This document shows, in pieces, positions 8,403 to 17,890 of a DNA stretch of 64,000 nucleotides; position 1 is the first letter of the stretch, and every line of letters begins with the position of its first letter. Source of the DNA: Mesorhizobium loti (GTDB lineage Bacteria > Pseudomonadota > Alphaproteobacteria > Rhizobiales > Rhizobiaceae); assembly GCF_002858745.1 (NCBI RefSeq), contig NZ_PJRO01000005.1, positions 68,865 to 132,864 of the forward strand, read 5' to 3'. The position numbers were made by a program, and so were the translations under genes. The notes below the pieces were generated by a model. The model did no database searches. It had not been told where the DNA came from and saw only the letters and a program-made list of their open reading frames with translations.

Positions 8403-9167
8403 CTAATTCGCCAGGTAACCACCATCAACCGCGATCGTGCTGCCCGTCACATAGCTCGCAAAGTCGGAAGCAAGGAAAAGAACAGCGCCCACCAGTTCGT
8501 CGGGCCGGCCGAAACGGCCCATCGGGATGCGCGCGAGCAGGCGTTCCCGGCGAACAGGCTCCTCGCGCGAGGACCGCGTCATTTCGGTCTCGATAACCCC
8601 CGGCGCGATCGAATTGACCCGGATGCCATCGGCGGCAAGCTCGCAGGCCAGCACCTTGCTCAGCATCTGCGCGCCGGCCTTGGATGTCGAATAGGCTATG
8701 GAGCCGGGCGAGGCATTGAAGGCGGCGATCGAGGTGATGTTGATCACGGTGCCACGGCTGCGCCGCAAAGCCTCATGCCACGTCAGCGTCGTGTGCCTGA
8801 TGCCGTCGAGGTTGACCGACAGGGCGCGTTCCCAATGGAAATCGCGATCATCGCAATCGAACGCATGCCGGGGCCGGAGGCCGGCATTGTTGACGAGAAT
8901 GGCGAGATCTCCGACCTCGCGGCCGACCTGCTGCGCGACCAGTTGGCACTCCGCCATATCGGACACATCGAGCCGGTAGGCATGACAGGCGAGGCCGTCG
9001 ACCCGATAGCGCTCGCATTCCAGCTGGATCGCCTCCTGGTCGATATCGGTCAGCACGACGGTCGCGCCGTGCATGGCAAGGCCGCGCGCGATCGCCGCAC
9101 CATTGCCGCGGGCCGCTCCGGTGACGAGGGCGATCTTGCCCTCCAGGAGCATGGGCGTGAACATCAT
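8403..9167 (-). CDS. SDR family NAD(P)-dependent oxidoreductase
   Basis: 254 aa classical short-chain dehydrogenase. Nucleotide-binding motif TGAARGNG at 16-23 (the usual last residues GIG are GNG), NNAG at 93-96, catalytic Ser146 (NITSIAAF), Tyr159 and Lys163 (YSTSK), and the C-terminal GSTIAVDGGY. Last gene of the minus-strand transport operon, 11 bp after the second permease, which suggests it oxidises or reduces an intermediate of the imported compound. A start five codons later (MLLEGK) is also possible. Confidence 0.9.
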   Translation of the reverse strand: MMFTPMLLEGKIALVTGAARGNGAAIARGLAMHGATVVLTDIDQEAIQLECERYRVDGLACHAYRLDVSDMAECQLVAQQVGREVGDLAILVNNAGLRPRHAFDCDDRDFHWERALSVNLDGIRHTTLTWHEALRRSRGTVINITSIAAFNASPGSIAYSTSKAGAQMLSKVLACELAADGIRVNSIAPGVIETEMTRSSREEPVRRERLLARIPMGRFGRPDELVGAVLFLASDFASYVTGSTIAVDGGYLAN

Positions 9168-9178
9168 TGCCTCCGCAG

Positions 9179-9982
9179 TCAGTGGTGGGTCGCTGCCTGC
9201 AGCATCCGGCGGCGCTTGCGCTGGCTATGCTGCAACAACAGGAACAGAAGAGTGGAAAAGACCATCATGATGGTGGCGACCGCGGTCAGCTCCGGGGTGA
9301 TCGTTTCCCGCAGGCCTGAGAACATCTCCCGCGGCAGCGTCCTCTGGCCGGGGCCGGCGATGAAAAGTGCGAGCACGACGTCGTCGAAAGAAGCCGCGAA
9401 GGCGAACAGCGCACCCGAAGCGACCGCGGGCATGATCGACGGAAGCGTCACCCGCAGGAACGCCGTGAGCGGCGGAGCGCCGCAGGAAGCGGCCGCCCGG
9501 GCCATGTTGAGATCGAGCTGCTCCAGGGATGCCAGGACAGGAACGACCACGAAGGGCACCGCGATCACCGTATGTGCGATCACCATGCCCGTCATCGTGC
9601 CTGCAAGCGACAGGGGTGAGAGGAACAGATAGAGCGAGACGGCCACCAGGACGATCGGCACGATCATCGGCGACAGGATAAGCACCTTCGCAAGGGTTAC
9701 GAGCAACCCTTGCCGTCTTGAAAGTCCAAACGCCGCCATCGTTCCCGCAACCACCGAAAGCCCGGTGGCGACAACGCCGATCAGCAGCGAGTTTCCAAGC
9801 GCGACCAGCCATTTGTCGGAGGAGAACACGGACTGGTACCAGCGCAGCGAGAGGCCCGGCAGCGGATAGGTCAGGATCGAGTTGGAGGAGAAGGACAGCG
9901 GAATCACCGCAAGGATCGGCGCTATCAGGAAGAACAGCACCATCAGGCAGGCCGCAAGGAGGATGAAGCGCCAAATCGTCAT
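9179..9982 (-). CDS. ABC transporter permease, PotC-like
   Basis: 267 aa, six predicted membrane helices. The cytoplasmic EAA loop that docks the ATPase is visible (RAAASCGAPPLTAFLRVTLP). Sequence style matches the spermidine/putrescine PotC group (LRWYQSVFSSDKWLVALGNS is the typical N-terminal periplasmic stretch). Forms the inner-membrane channel with the permease encoded just upstream (9994-11172). Confidence 0.92.
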   Translation of the reverse strand: MTIWRFILLAACLMVLFFLIAPILAVIPLSFSSNSILTYPLPGLSLRWYQSVFSSDKWLVALGNSLLIGVVATGLSVVAGTMAAFGLSRRQGLLVTLAKVLILSPMIVPIVLVAVSLYLFLSPLSLAGTMTGMVIAHTVIAVPFVVVPVLASLEQLDLNMARAAASCGAPPLTAFLRVTLPSIMPAVASGALFAFAASFDDVVLALFIAGPGQRTLPREMFSGLRETITPELTAVATIMMVFSTLLFLLLQHSQRKRRRMLQAATHH

Positions 9983-9993
9983 GCTCGCCTCAT

Positions 9994-11172
9994 TCAGCCC
10001 GGCAGAACCGCGCGACCGCCGGAAAGGCGGTGCGCCACGAGGTAGAGCAGCACGGTGACGAAGAGCAGCACGAAGCCCAGCGACGAAGCCATGCCCCAGT
10101 TGCCCGTGGTCGTCGTGTAGGTGGCCACGAAGGTCGACAGCATCTGGTCGCCCGGCCCCCCTACCAGCGAGGGCGTCACGTAGTAACCGACCGAAAGGAT
10201 GAACACCATCATGCAGCCGGCAGCGATCCCGGGCACTGCCAGCGGCAGGTAGACCCGGAAGAAGGCTGTCATCGGTGGCGCACCCAGCGAATGGGCGGCG
10301 CGCATATACCGGCCCGGAATTGCCTTGAGCGCCGCAAAGAGCGGCAGGATCATGAACGGCAGCAGCACATGGGTCATGGCGATGACAACCCCGGTGCGGT
10401 TGAAGATCATCGCCAGGGGTTCCGAAATCACCCCCAGCCAGATCAGGGCGTCATTGACCAGCCCTTCCTTCTGCAACAGCACGATCCAGGCGGTGGTGCG
10501 CACCAGGATGGATGTCCAGAACGGCAGCAGCACCAGGATCAGCACCGCATCCGCCACCTTTTCCGACGCGTTGGCGAGCAGCACGGCCACCGGAAAACCC
10601 ATGAGCAGGCAGCACAAGGTCACCGTCGCCGAGATCGAAAGCGTGCGGATGAGCACGTCGATGTAGATCCGGTTCTCGTTCGGCGCCTGGCTCAATGCAC
10701 CGTCCGGACCGCGCTTGAGGTCGACGGCGGCAAGCAGGTAGTGATCGGTCAGGGGCCCGCCGGCCCGCTTCACGACGGAAAAGAAAGCCGGCGAAGCAAG
10801 CATCGGATTGATCGCCTCGAAGAAAGCGCTGTCGAACGAGGTCCCTGCATCCGATCGGCCAACCGTGCGCGTCGCCTTGGACATCGCCGAGCGGACGCCC
10901 GGCAATTCGTAGTTGATGCGGCGGGCAGCATCCGCCATCGTGCCGGAGTCGGCGGCCTGACGCATGTCTTCGGCCATCGCCGCGAAGACAGTCGCCGGAA
11001 CCGGTTCGCCCGCCAGCCAACCGTCAAGCACCGCAAGCGTGCGCGGCAAGGCGCGCGGGATCTCGGTCTCGCGCACGCCATAGGCCATGAACCATCCCAT
11101 CGGAAGCAGGAAGAAGACGAAGAGGAATACCGTGAGCGGCGCCAGCAGGGCCTTTCCGTAAAAGCGCGTCAT
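9994..11172 (-). CDS. ABC transporter permease, PotB-like with long periplasmic insert
   Basis: 392 aa, about 100 residues longer than an ordinary PotB. The first membrane helix (residues about 8-32) is followed by a hydrophilic stretch of about 135 residues before the remaining helices begin near 170. The insert includes MAEDMRQAADSGTMADAARR and should face the periplasm. The EAA loop is intact (AAHSLGAPPMTAFFRVYLPL). It pairs with the PotC-like permease 11 bp downstream. The insert may contact the binding protein or substrate; that is inference. Confidence 0.9.
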   Translation of the reverse strand: MTRFYGKALLAPLTVFLFVFFLLPMGWFMAYGVRETEIPRALPRTLAVLDGWLAGEPVPATVFAAMAEDMRQAADSGTMADAARRINYELPGVRSAMSKATRTVGRSDAGTSFDSAFFEAINPMLASPAFFSVVKRAGGPLTDHYLLAAVDLKRGPDGALSQAPNENRIYIDVLIRTLSISATVTLCCLLMGFPVAVLLANASEKVADAVLILVLLPFWTSILVRTTAWIVLLQKEGLVNDALIWLGVISEPLAMIFNRTGVVIAMTHVLLPFMILPLFAALKAIPGRYMRAAHSLGAPPMTAFFRVYLPLAVPGIAAGCMMVFILSVGYYVTPSLVGGPGDQMLSTFVATYTTTTGNWGMASSLGFVLLFVTVLLYLVAHRLSGGRAVLPG

Positions 11173-11196
11173 GGCTATCGCCTCCTGCCTTCCAAC

Positions 11197-12258
11197 TCAG
11201 TTGCTTCCGGCCCAGGCGCTCCAGCGCTCGTTCAGATCGTCGAAATTGTCGATCCAGAAGTCGGGGCTGTCGGGTATGGCGACCTTGAAGTTGTCCTGAT
11301 TGGATGGAAGGTCGCCCATATAGGCCGCGGGAACGAGCGCGATCGCGTCCTTGTTGGTGGGGCCGGAGCGGTTGAACTGCGGCAAGGCGGCCTGTGGGGC
11401 GGCCCGCGTCGCATATTCGACGAGCTGATAGCTCTGATCGAGCAAAGGCGAGCCTTTCATGATGACCCAGCTGTCCATCGTGTAGAGGGAGTCCTTCCAG
11501 ACGATGCCGAACTTGGTGCCGTCATTCTCGTTGGAAGCGGTGACGCGCGAATTGAATGTCGTCGTCATCATGACGTCGCCGGCCGCCAGCATCTGGGCTG
11601 GCTGGGCGCCCGACTTCCAGAACAGGAGGTCGGATTTGATGGAGTCCAGCTTCTTGAAGGCCCGATCGACGCCTTCCGGGGTCGAAAGCACCTTGTAGAT
11701 CTCACCGGGCGCGACGCCGTCGCCCAGAAGTGCGATTTCGAGGTTCCATTTCGGCCCGTTGCGCATGGCGCGCTTGCCGGGGAACTTCGTGGTGTCGAAA
11801 AAGTCGGCCCATCCCGTCGGCGCCGGCCCCGGCTTGGCAGTGTCATAGGCGAGAACGACGTTGTAGATCACCGCGCCGACGCCGCATTCGCCCGTGGTGC
11901 CGGGGAGGAAACGTTCCTTGCCGCCGATCCTGGAATAATCGAGCTTCTCGAAAAGGCCCTCTTCACAACCGATCGCCTGTTCCTCGGCCTCGACCTGCAC
12001 GACATCCCAATTGTTGTCGCCGCCCTTGATCTTCGTGCGCAGGATGCCGATGCCGCCTTCCCAATATTCGTCGACGACCTTGATCGCCGCCGACCCGGCA
12101 AATGGCCCGAACATGAATTTGCGCTGGGCATCCTGATAGGCGCCGCCCCACGACACCACGGTCAGGTCCCGCGCCGCCGCTGTCCCTGCAAGCAGGCCGC
12201 CGAGAACCGTTGCCGTCACGGCAACCGACGCCACGCGAGTGAATATTGTCTTTGTCAT
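11197..12258 (-). CDS. ABC transporter substrate-binding protein, PotD/PotF-like
   Basis: 353 aa. Signal peptide FTRVASVAVTATVLGGLLAG ending at AAA-RD, then the mature protein DLTVVSWGGAYQDAQRKFMF, the typical start of polyamine/amine-binding type 1 periplasmic proteins. Two adjacent ATGs occur; the second (12258) is used here because GGGAGGA abuts the first and is well spaced from the second. Ligand unknown: spermidine, putrescine or another amine-like compound would fit the family and the neighbouring aminotransferase and dehydrogenases. Confidence 0.9.
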   Translation of the reverse strand: MTKTIFTRVASVAVTATVLGGLLAGTAAARDLTVVSWGGAYQDAQRKFMFGPFAGSAAIKVVDEYWEGGIGILRTKIKGGDNNWDVVQVEAEEQAIGCEEGLFEKLDYSRIGGKERFLPGTTGECGVGAVIYNVVLAYDTAKPGPAPTGWADFFDTTKFPGKRAMRNGPKWNLEIALLGDGVAPGEIYKVLSTPEGVDRAFKKLDSIKSDLLFWKSGAQPAQMLAAGDVMMTTTFNSRVTASNENDGTKFGIVWKDSLYTMDSWVIMKGSPLLDQSYQLVEYATRAAPQAALPQFNRSGPTNKDAIALVPAAYMGDLPSNQDNFKVAIPDSPDFWIDNFDDLNERWSAWAGSN

Positions 12259-12293
12259 GCCCATTCCTCCCTTTGTTATCGTTGATCTTTCGC

Positions 12294-13379
12294 TCACAGG
12301 ATCCAGGCGGCTTCCGGCCTGAACCCGATCGTCACTGTCCCTCCGACCGTGAGGGCTTCTGGTTTTTGCATCGGCTGCAATTTGATCATCCAGGGCGCCG
12401 TCTCCGCGCCGCCGAGATCCGGCCGGACCAGGATCCGGAAGTGATCTCCCTGGTGGATGATGTCGATGACGCAGGCCGTCAGCCTGTTGGCGGGAGTGTC
12501 CGTTGGGCTCTGGTCGAGCCTGACGGCTTCCGGGCGGACGGACAGGCCGGCCTCGGCACCCACGGCGAACTGGCCCGGATGCATCCGCCCCCTGAACATG
12601 CGATCTCCTGCCTTGAGCGTCGCCTCCGCGCCATCCACGGACACAACCGTGCCGGAGACGCGGTTGTTGTCGCCGATGAAGCCGGCCACGAACGCATTGG
12701 CCGGGCTGTCATACAGTTGCTCCGGCGGCCCCAGCTGCTCGATCCTGCCGCGGTTGAACACGGCGATGCGGTCCGAAAGCGTCATGGCCTCCGACTGGTC
12801 GTGGGTGACGAAGACCATGGTCACCCCGACCTCCCGGTGCAGACGCCGGATTTCCAGCTGGAGTTCTTCGCGCAGGTTCTTGTCGAGCGCCGAGAGAGGC
12901 TCGTCCAGCAGCACCAGCTTGGGATCGAAGACGAGAGCACGGGCGATGGCGACACGTTGCTGCTCGCCGCCGGAAAGCTGCATCGGACGGCGATCGGCAT
13001 GATGAAACAGCCTGACCTTGTCGAGTGCCGCCGAAACCCGCCTGCGGATTTCCTCGCGCCCCGTCTTCCGCATCTCGAGCGGAAAGGCGACGTTCTGGGC
13101 CACGGTCATGTGTGGAAACAGTGAATAGCTTTGGAACACGACGCCCATGTCGCGTTCCCAGGGCGGCAGCTTCTCGATCGGGCGGCCATCGTAGAGGATC
13201 GATCCGGATGTCGGCTTTTCGAAGCCGGCCAACATCATCAACGTGGTCGTCTTGCCGGATCCCGATGGGCCCAGAAAGGTCATGAATTCGCCGGCGTCGA
13301 TCGAGAGCTGGAGATCGGCGACAGCAGTGACTTTGCCGCCATAACTCTTGCTGATGTGGTCGAAGGCGATGAGGCTCAT
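12294..13379 (-). CDS. ABC transporter ATP-binding protein, PotA-like
   Basis: 361 aa. Walker A GPSGSGKT at 37-44, Q-loop [10 protein letters not shown] near 82-91, signature LSGGEQQ at 135-141, Walker B LVLLDEP ending near 161, then a C-terminal OB-like TOBE domain (residues about 280-355), as in PotA. It energises the two permeases. The start overlaps the stop of the aminotransferase gene (13376-13379), which ties transport and metabolism in one transcript. Confidence 0.94.
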   Translation of the reverse strand: MSLIAFDHISKSYGGKVTAVADLQLSIDAGEFMTFLGPSGSGKTTTLMMLAGFEKPTSGSILYDGRPIEKLPPWERDMGVVFQSYSLFPHMTVAQNVAFPLEMRKTGREEIRRRVSAALDKVRLFHHADRRPMQLSGGEQQRVAIARALVFDPKLVLLDEPLSALDKNLREELQLEIRRLHREVGVTMVFVTHDQSEAMTLSDRIAVFNRGRIEQLGPPEQLYDSPANAFVAGFIGDNNRVSGTVVSVDGAEATLKAGDRMFRGRMHPGQFAVGAEAGLSVRPEAVRLDQSPTDTPANRLTACVIDIIHQGDHFRILVRPDLGGAETAPWMIKLQPMQKPEALTVGGTVTIGFRPEAAWIL

Positions 13380-14761
13380 GCCGAACGCTTCCCCCGCACA
13401 AGGTCCAGCGTCTCATCGAGCGCGACGCCGACGATGGCGAGCATCTCATCGACTTCCGCGTCGCTGATGATCAGCGGCGGCGAGAAGGCGATGATGTCTC
13501 CGGGAATTCCGCGCAGGATGAGGCCGTGGGCCTGCGCCCGCGCCAGAACATGGGCGTAGACGGCACGCTCGGGCGCGAACGGCGTCCGGGTCACCGGGTC
13601 TTCGGCGAGTTCGATGGCGCCGATAAGGCCGATCCCTCGAACGTCCCCGACCAGGGGATGGTCGGCGAAGCGCCGCAAACCCGCCTGCAGGCGGCTGCCG
13701 GCCTGCCGGGCGCGATCGATGATCTTGTCTTCGCGATAGATGCGCAGCGTCTCCAGCGCCACCGCCGCCGAAACCGGGTGGCCGCTATAGGTATAGCCAT
13801 GGCCGAAGGTGCCCACCCGGTCGGCGCCTTCCTTCAGCGTCTCGACGATCGCCTCGCTCAGATACAGCGCCGAAATCGGGGCATAGGCGGCCGAGAGCAT
13901 CTTGGCCACGGTGATGATGTCGGGCTTGAGGCCGAAGACCTGGGTGCCGAATGGCTCGCCCAGTCGGCCGAACCCGGAAATGACTTCGTCGGCGATGAAC
14001 AGGATATCGTTCCTGCGCAGGATTTCCTGGATGCGTGGATAGTAGCCGGGCGGCGGAATGACGACCCCGCCGCCGCCTGTTACCGGTTCGGCGATGAAAG
14101 CCGCGATCGTCTCCGCCCCCTCGCGTTCGATCGCCTCCTCGACTTCGGCGACAAGGCGATCGCAATAGGCCGCTTCGCTTTCGCCTGGCGCGGCATATTG
14201 ATAGTAGTGCGGGCACGATACCCGGATGACGCCCCCGATCGGCAGATCGAAGACGGCCTTGCCGGCGCCGATCCCCGAGAGCGCCGAGGCAACGGCCGTG
14301 GTGCCGTGATAGGCGCGGTCGCGAGCGATGAACTTCTTCTTTTCCGGCCGGCCGCGAACGTTGTTGATGTAGTGGACGATCTTCCAGGCGGCATCGTTGG
14401 ATTCCGAGCCCGAATTGGCAAACAGCACCTTGCTCATCGGCACCGGGGCCCAGTCCATCAACTCGGCTGCCAGCTGGGCGACCACGTCGGGGACACGGCC
14501 GGCGAAGGAGTGATACCAGGGCAGCGTCTGCATCTGACGATGGGCCGCCTCGACCAGCCGATCCTCGGAAAAGCCGAGCGACGCGCACCAGAGCCCGGCC
14601 ATGCCCTCGATATAGCCTTTGCCATGTTCGTCGAAGACCCGCACGCCCTCGCCCCGCACGATCACCATCGGCCCCTGGCTTTCGACCTGCCGCGGGTTCG
14701 AATAGGGGTGCAGGTGAAACTCGGCATCTGCGCGCGCGGCTTCTGAGCGGTTATGCAACAA
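13376..14761 (-). CDS. Class III pyridoxal-phosphate aminotransferase
   Basis: 461 aa. Class III signature [18 protein letters not shown] with Asp258 for the PLP ring nitrogen and Lys287 ([14 protein letters not shown]) as the Schiff-base lysine; [11 protein letters not shown] binds the phosphate. The family includes omega-amino-acid:pyruvate, putrescine and taurine transaminases. As first gene of an operon with a polyamine-type transporter and an SDR, and opposite an aldehyde dehydrogenase, it probably removes the amino group from an imported amine to yield an aldehyde. The exact substrate is not readable. Confidence 0.92.
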   Translation of the reverse strand: MLHNRSEAARADAEFHLHPYSNPRQVESQGPMVIVRGEGVRVFDEHGKGYIEGMAGLWCASLGFSEDRLVEAAHRQMQTLPWYHSFAGRVPDVVAQLAAELMDWAPVPMSKVLFANSGSESNDAAWKIVHYINNVRGRPEKKKFIARDRAYHGTTAVASALSGIGAGKAVFDLPIGGVIRVSCPHYYQYAAPGESEAAYCDRLVAEVEEAIEREGAETIAAFIAEPVTGGGGVVIPPPGYYPRIQEILRRNDILFIADEVISGFGRLGEPFGTQVFGLKPDIITVAKMLSAAYAPISALYLSEAIVETLKEGADRVGTFGHGYTYSGHPVSAAVALETLRIYREDKIIDRARQAGSRLQAGLRRFADHPLVGDVRGIGLIGAIELAEDPVTRTPFAPERAVYAHVLARAQAHGLILRGIPGDIIAFSPPLIISDAEVDEMLAIVGVALDETLDLVRGKRSA

Positions 14762-15085
14762 GATCGGAATCCTCCCAGCTTCTGTTTGTTCTGATCGACA
14801 CGGTTGGGACGATTCTCAATTCTCCCGGGCGGTCCTGCCACTGCCGCGCTGGACACTAAAGATTGAGCTATTGGGCACAAACGAATTAATTCGAAGCGAC
14901 GCCTGTCGGAAAATTTGATCGGCCCTGTTCATCGCCTGTCGCTTTCCGATGGCTCGAACTCTCATTTTTTTCGTTTTCTCCGCGCCCCTCCTGTCTGTAT
15001 GTCCAGGCTTTGCAGTGGGCCTGCCGCACGGATTTCCTGAAAGAGCAGCAGTTGCAGGCCGCACGTCGGGAAGTGGATGCCGATA
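14762..15085. promoter_or_regulatory. Divergent promoter region with a 12-bp palindrome
   Basis: Separates the aminotransferase-led operon (minus) from the aldehyde dehydrogenase and LysR genes (plus). A perfect palindrome, CGAATTAATTCG, sits at 14882-14893 in the AT-richest part. A site for the LysR-type regulator encoded downstream of the dehydrogenase is the natural guess, but its position relative to a promoter is not established. Confidence 0.45.
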
Positions 15086-16570
15086 ATGTCTGAGCGTTTC
15101 GAACTCTTCATCGACAACCAGTTCGTCGCGCCATCGGCAGCGCGCTATTTCCCGACCGACAATCCCGCAATGGGCAAGCCCTGGGCGGAGGTTGCAGCGG
15201 CAGGCACCGACGATATCGATCGCGCCGTCCGTTCTGCCCACCGCGCCTTCAAGGCACCGGGCTGGGCGGCGATGACCGCCTCCGATCGCGGCGTGCTTTT
15301 GAACCGGCTCGCGGATCTTGTCGCACGCGACGCAGAGGCTCTTGCCGTGGCCGAAGTGCGGGACAACGGCAAGCTTCTCGCCGAGATGAAAGGGCAGATG
15401 GCCTATATGCCGCGGTGGTTCCGTTATTACGCCGGGCTGGCAGACAAGGTCGAAGGGGCGGTGCTGCCCTCGGACAAGAAGAACATGGTCTCGATGACCC
15501 GGCTCGAACCGCTCGGCGTCGTCGCTGCGATCGTACCATGGAACTCGCCGCTGCTGCTCACCAGCTGGAAGCTCGCGCCCGCACTGGCGGCCGGCAACAC
15601 CGTGGTCATCAAGCCGTCGGAATACACATCGACCTCGATCGCGCATTTCGCCCGGCTCGTCGTGGAGGCCGGCTTTCCGCAAGGGGTCGTCAACGTGGTC
15701 ACCGGCACTGGTGCTGAAACGGGCGCGGCACTTGTCTCGCATCCGCTGGTTCGCGCCGTGGCGTTCACCGGCGGAGAGGCGGCTGGTATTGCCATCGCTG
15801 AAACCGCCGCCCGCCGGCTCATTCCGGTAACGCTGGAATTGGGCGGCAAGAGCGCGAACGTGGTCTTCGCGGATGCCGATCTCGACCGTGCCGCCAAGGG
15901 GGTGGTGGGCGGCATATTTGCGGCGACCGGCCAGACCTGCGTCGCCGGCTCGCGCTTGCTGGTCCATCAATCGGTCAAGGACGAGCTGACCAGCCGGATC
16001 ATCGACCTGGCACGGACCGCGCGCATGGGAGATCCGATGAGCCTCGATACCCATGTCGGGCCGGTCACCACCCGTCCGCAGCTCGACAAGATCATGGCCC
16101 ATATAGATCGTGCGCGTGCAGAGGGCGCCGAATGCCTGCTGGGTGGCAAGCGCGGCACCGTCCCGGGCCATGAGGACGGCTGGTTCGTCGAGCCGACGAT
16201 CTTCGATGGTGTTGCCTCGGCCTCGCGGCTGGCGCGGGAAGAGGTCTTCGGACCCGTGCTGGCCATCATGCCCTTCGACGAGGAGGAGGAGGCTGTGGAG
16301 ATCGCCAATTCCACCGACTATGGCCTCGCCGCGGGACTTTGGACCAGGGATCTCAATCGGGCACACCGTATCTCCCAGGCCCTCGAGGCCGGATCGGTAT
16401 GGGTCAACACCTATCGGACATCCGCGCCGATGGCTCCCTTCGGTGGCTACAAACGCTCCGGCCTGGGCCGCGAGGGCGGCCAGGATGCGATCCGGCAATT
16501 TCTTCAGGCCAAGAGCATCTGGATCGACCTCAACGATGAGGCGCCGCCACCCTTCGTGATGCGCCTGTAG
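15086..16570 (+). CDS. NAD-dependent aldehyde dehydrogenase
   Basis: 494 aa. All family landmarks are present: IVPWNSPLL, KPSEYTS, VTLELGGKSANVVF with the general-base Glu near 251, and GQTCVAGSR with the nucleophilic Cys near 285. It resembles gamma-aminobutyraldehyde or betaine-aldehyde dehydrogenases more than fatty aldehyde enzymes. Divergent from the aminotransferase operon, so it likely oxidises the aldehyde released by that enzyme. ATG at 15077 is an alternative start; neither has a strong ribosome-binding site. A paralogue lies at 47259-48749. Confidence 0.92.
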   Translation: MSERFELFIDNQFVAPSAARYFPTDNPAMGKPWAEVAAAGTDDIDRAVRSAHRAFKAPGWAAMTASDRGVLLNRLADLVARDAEALAVAEVRDNGKLLAEMKGQMAYMPRWFRYYAGLADKVEGAVLPSDKKNMVSMTRLEPLGVVAAIVPWNSPLLLTSWKLAPALAAGNTVVIKPSEYTSTSIAHFARLVVEAGFPQGVVNVVTGTGAETGAALVSHPLVRAVAFTGGEAAGIAIAETAARRLIPVTLELGGKSANVVFADADLDRAAKGVVGGIFAATGQTCVAGSRLLVHQSVKDELTSRIIDLARTARMGDPMSLDTHVGPVTTRPQLDKIMAHIDRARAEGAECLLGGKRGTVPGHEDGWFVEPTIFDGVASASRLAREEVFGPVLAIMPFDEEEEAVEIANSTDYGLAAGLWTRDLNRAHRISQALEAGSVWVNTYRTSAPMAPFGGYKRSGLGREGGQDAIRQFLQAKSIWIDLNDEAPPPFVMRL

Positions 16571-16637
16571 AAATCGTCACGGTTGACCCGTGCCCGCCGA
16601 TGTCTCAAACGTGAAGCGGGTTCTGGAACGACGGTCG

Positions 16638-17582
16638 ATGACATTCAAGCAATTGGAGGCGCTTTACTGGTCCGCGCGGCTCGGCAGTTTCGCCTTGGCC
16701 GCCGAGCGGCTCTTCATGACGCAGTCGGCCCTTTCCAAGCGCATCCAGGAACTCGAGACGGAGATCGGCGAGCAATTGTTCGACCGGTCGGGACCGCGCG
16801 CCCGCATCACCGATGCCGGATCCATGATCCTCGCCAAGGCCAAGCAGATCCTCGGCCTGCGCGACGAGATCAAGGTCGCCGCGCAAGGTGCGCGCAAGGT
16901 CTCGGGCACCTGCCGTTTCGGCATCAGCGAACTCATGGCCATGCAATGGCTTCCCCGGATCGTTTCGGAGGTGCGTGCGCGGTATCCCGACGTGTTGATC
17001 GAGCCGCACGTCGCCGTGACGCAGGAATTGCTGCAGGACGTCGAGCGTGGGCAGACCGATTTCGCAATCTGTCCGGGCATTTCCCCGGACCCGGCCATCG
17101 ACAATGCATCATTGTGTTGTGTCGGCCTCGATTGGGTCTCGGCGCCAGGATTGTTTCCGAAGGAAGGGGTGCGGACCGTTGAGCAGCTTTTCGCCCACCC
17201 CGTGATCTCGATGTCCGCCCAGGCCGGCAGCACCATCGCCCTCAACAGTCTGGCCATGGAAAACGGCTTGAAATTCCGGCGTATTTTCGCCTCGAACAGC
17301 CCCGAAGCCGTCGCCGCGGTCACCATAGCGGGCCTCGGTATCGCCCTTCTGGCAAAGCCTTTCGTCGAACGTTTCATCCAGAGTGGCCAGCTCGTTCGCC
17401 AACAGGTCGAGCCGGGGCTGATGGTTCCCGACCTGATCTATTACCTGCATTGGCGGACGGACGACGCTCAATTGCTTCCCCGACTGATCCGGGAAATCGC
17501 GTTGAGGATCATCACAGGCGCCCAGGTTGAAGCGCCTCTGCCGAAGGCTGATGGCGGCGAGCCATCTTCTGCCATCGACTGA
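16638..17582 (+). CDS. LysR family transcriptional regulator
   Basis: 314 aa. N-terminal winged helix-turn-helix (FKQLEALYWSARLGSFALAA; RLFMTQSALSKRIQELE) and a type 2 periplasmic-binding-like effector domain (CRFGISELMAMQWLPRIVSE). The frame is open from 16590, but the family N-terminus begins at the ATG at 16638. It follows the aldehyde dehydrogenase by 67 bp on the same strand and is the likely regulator of the divergent amine-use locus. Confidence 0.92.
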   Translation: MTFKQLEALYWSARLGSFALAAERLFMTQSALSKRIQELETEIGEQLFDRSGPRARITDAGSMILAKAKQILGLRDEIKVAAQGARKVSGTCRFGISELMAMQWLPRIVSEVRARYPDVLIEPHVAVTQELLQDVERGQTDFAICPGISPDPAIDNASLCCVGLDWVSAPGLFPKEGVRTVEQLFAHPVISMSAQAGSTIALNSLAMENGLKFRRIFASNSPEAVAAVTIAGLGIALLAKPFVERFIQSGQLVRQQVEPGLMVPDLIYYLHWRTDDAQLLPRLIREIALRIITGAQVEAPLPKADGGEPSSAID

Positions 17583-17890
17583 AGCGGGGGCGCTGGTTAG
17601 GCGCCTCATGTCGGTCGTTCAGCAGGAACTCACCGCATCCCGGAAGCGAACGTCCGAGCAACCTTGCCGGCGGCGGGATTGCGCCCGCAAAGCGGTCTTT
17701 CAGGCAAAATTATCTCCGCCTAAAAGCGGACGTTAACGCTGGTCGAACTGCGGATCAGCTTTGTATTTTCACAATCAGTCGCTTGATACTTAATTGCTTC
17801 GCTGGCGAGCGTCGCTCGGGCCGAATTCATGGTGCGACTTTGAACGATCTCGTAAGGGGAAGATGCCAAAACAAAGCGGAGGGGGCAGAT
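17583..17890. other. Left edge of accessory insert; no gene seen
   Basis: Gene-free. Composition drops in GC after about 17720 and stays lower through about 22750. No tRNA, direct repeat or integrase was found at this edge. GGAGGGGG at about 17878-17886 serves as ribosome-binding site for the next gene. Confidence 0.5.

Noticed and set aside
10030..12285. 751-codon open frame on the plus strand
   Set aside because: It is the antisense of the permease and binding-protein genes; its translation is rich in Arg, His, Gln and Asp with no fold-like pattern, as expected for GC-rich antisense DNA.
14816..16498. 560-codon open frame on the minus strand
   Set aside because: Antisense of the aldehyde dehydrogenase with intact catalytic residues.
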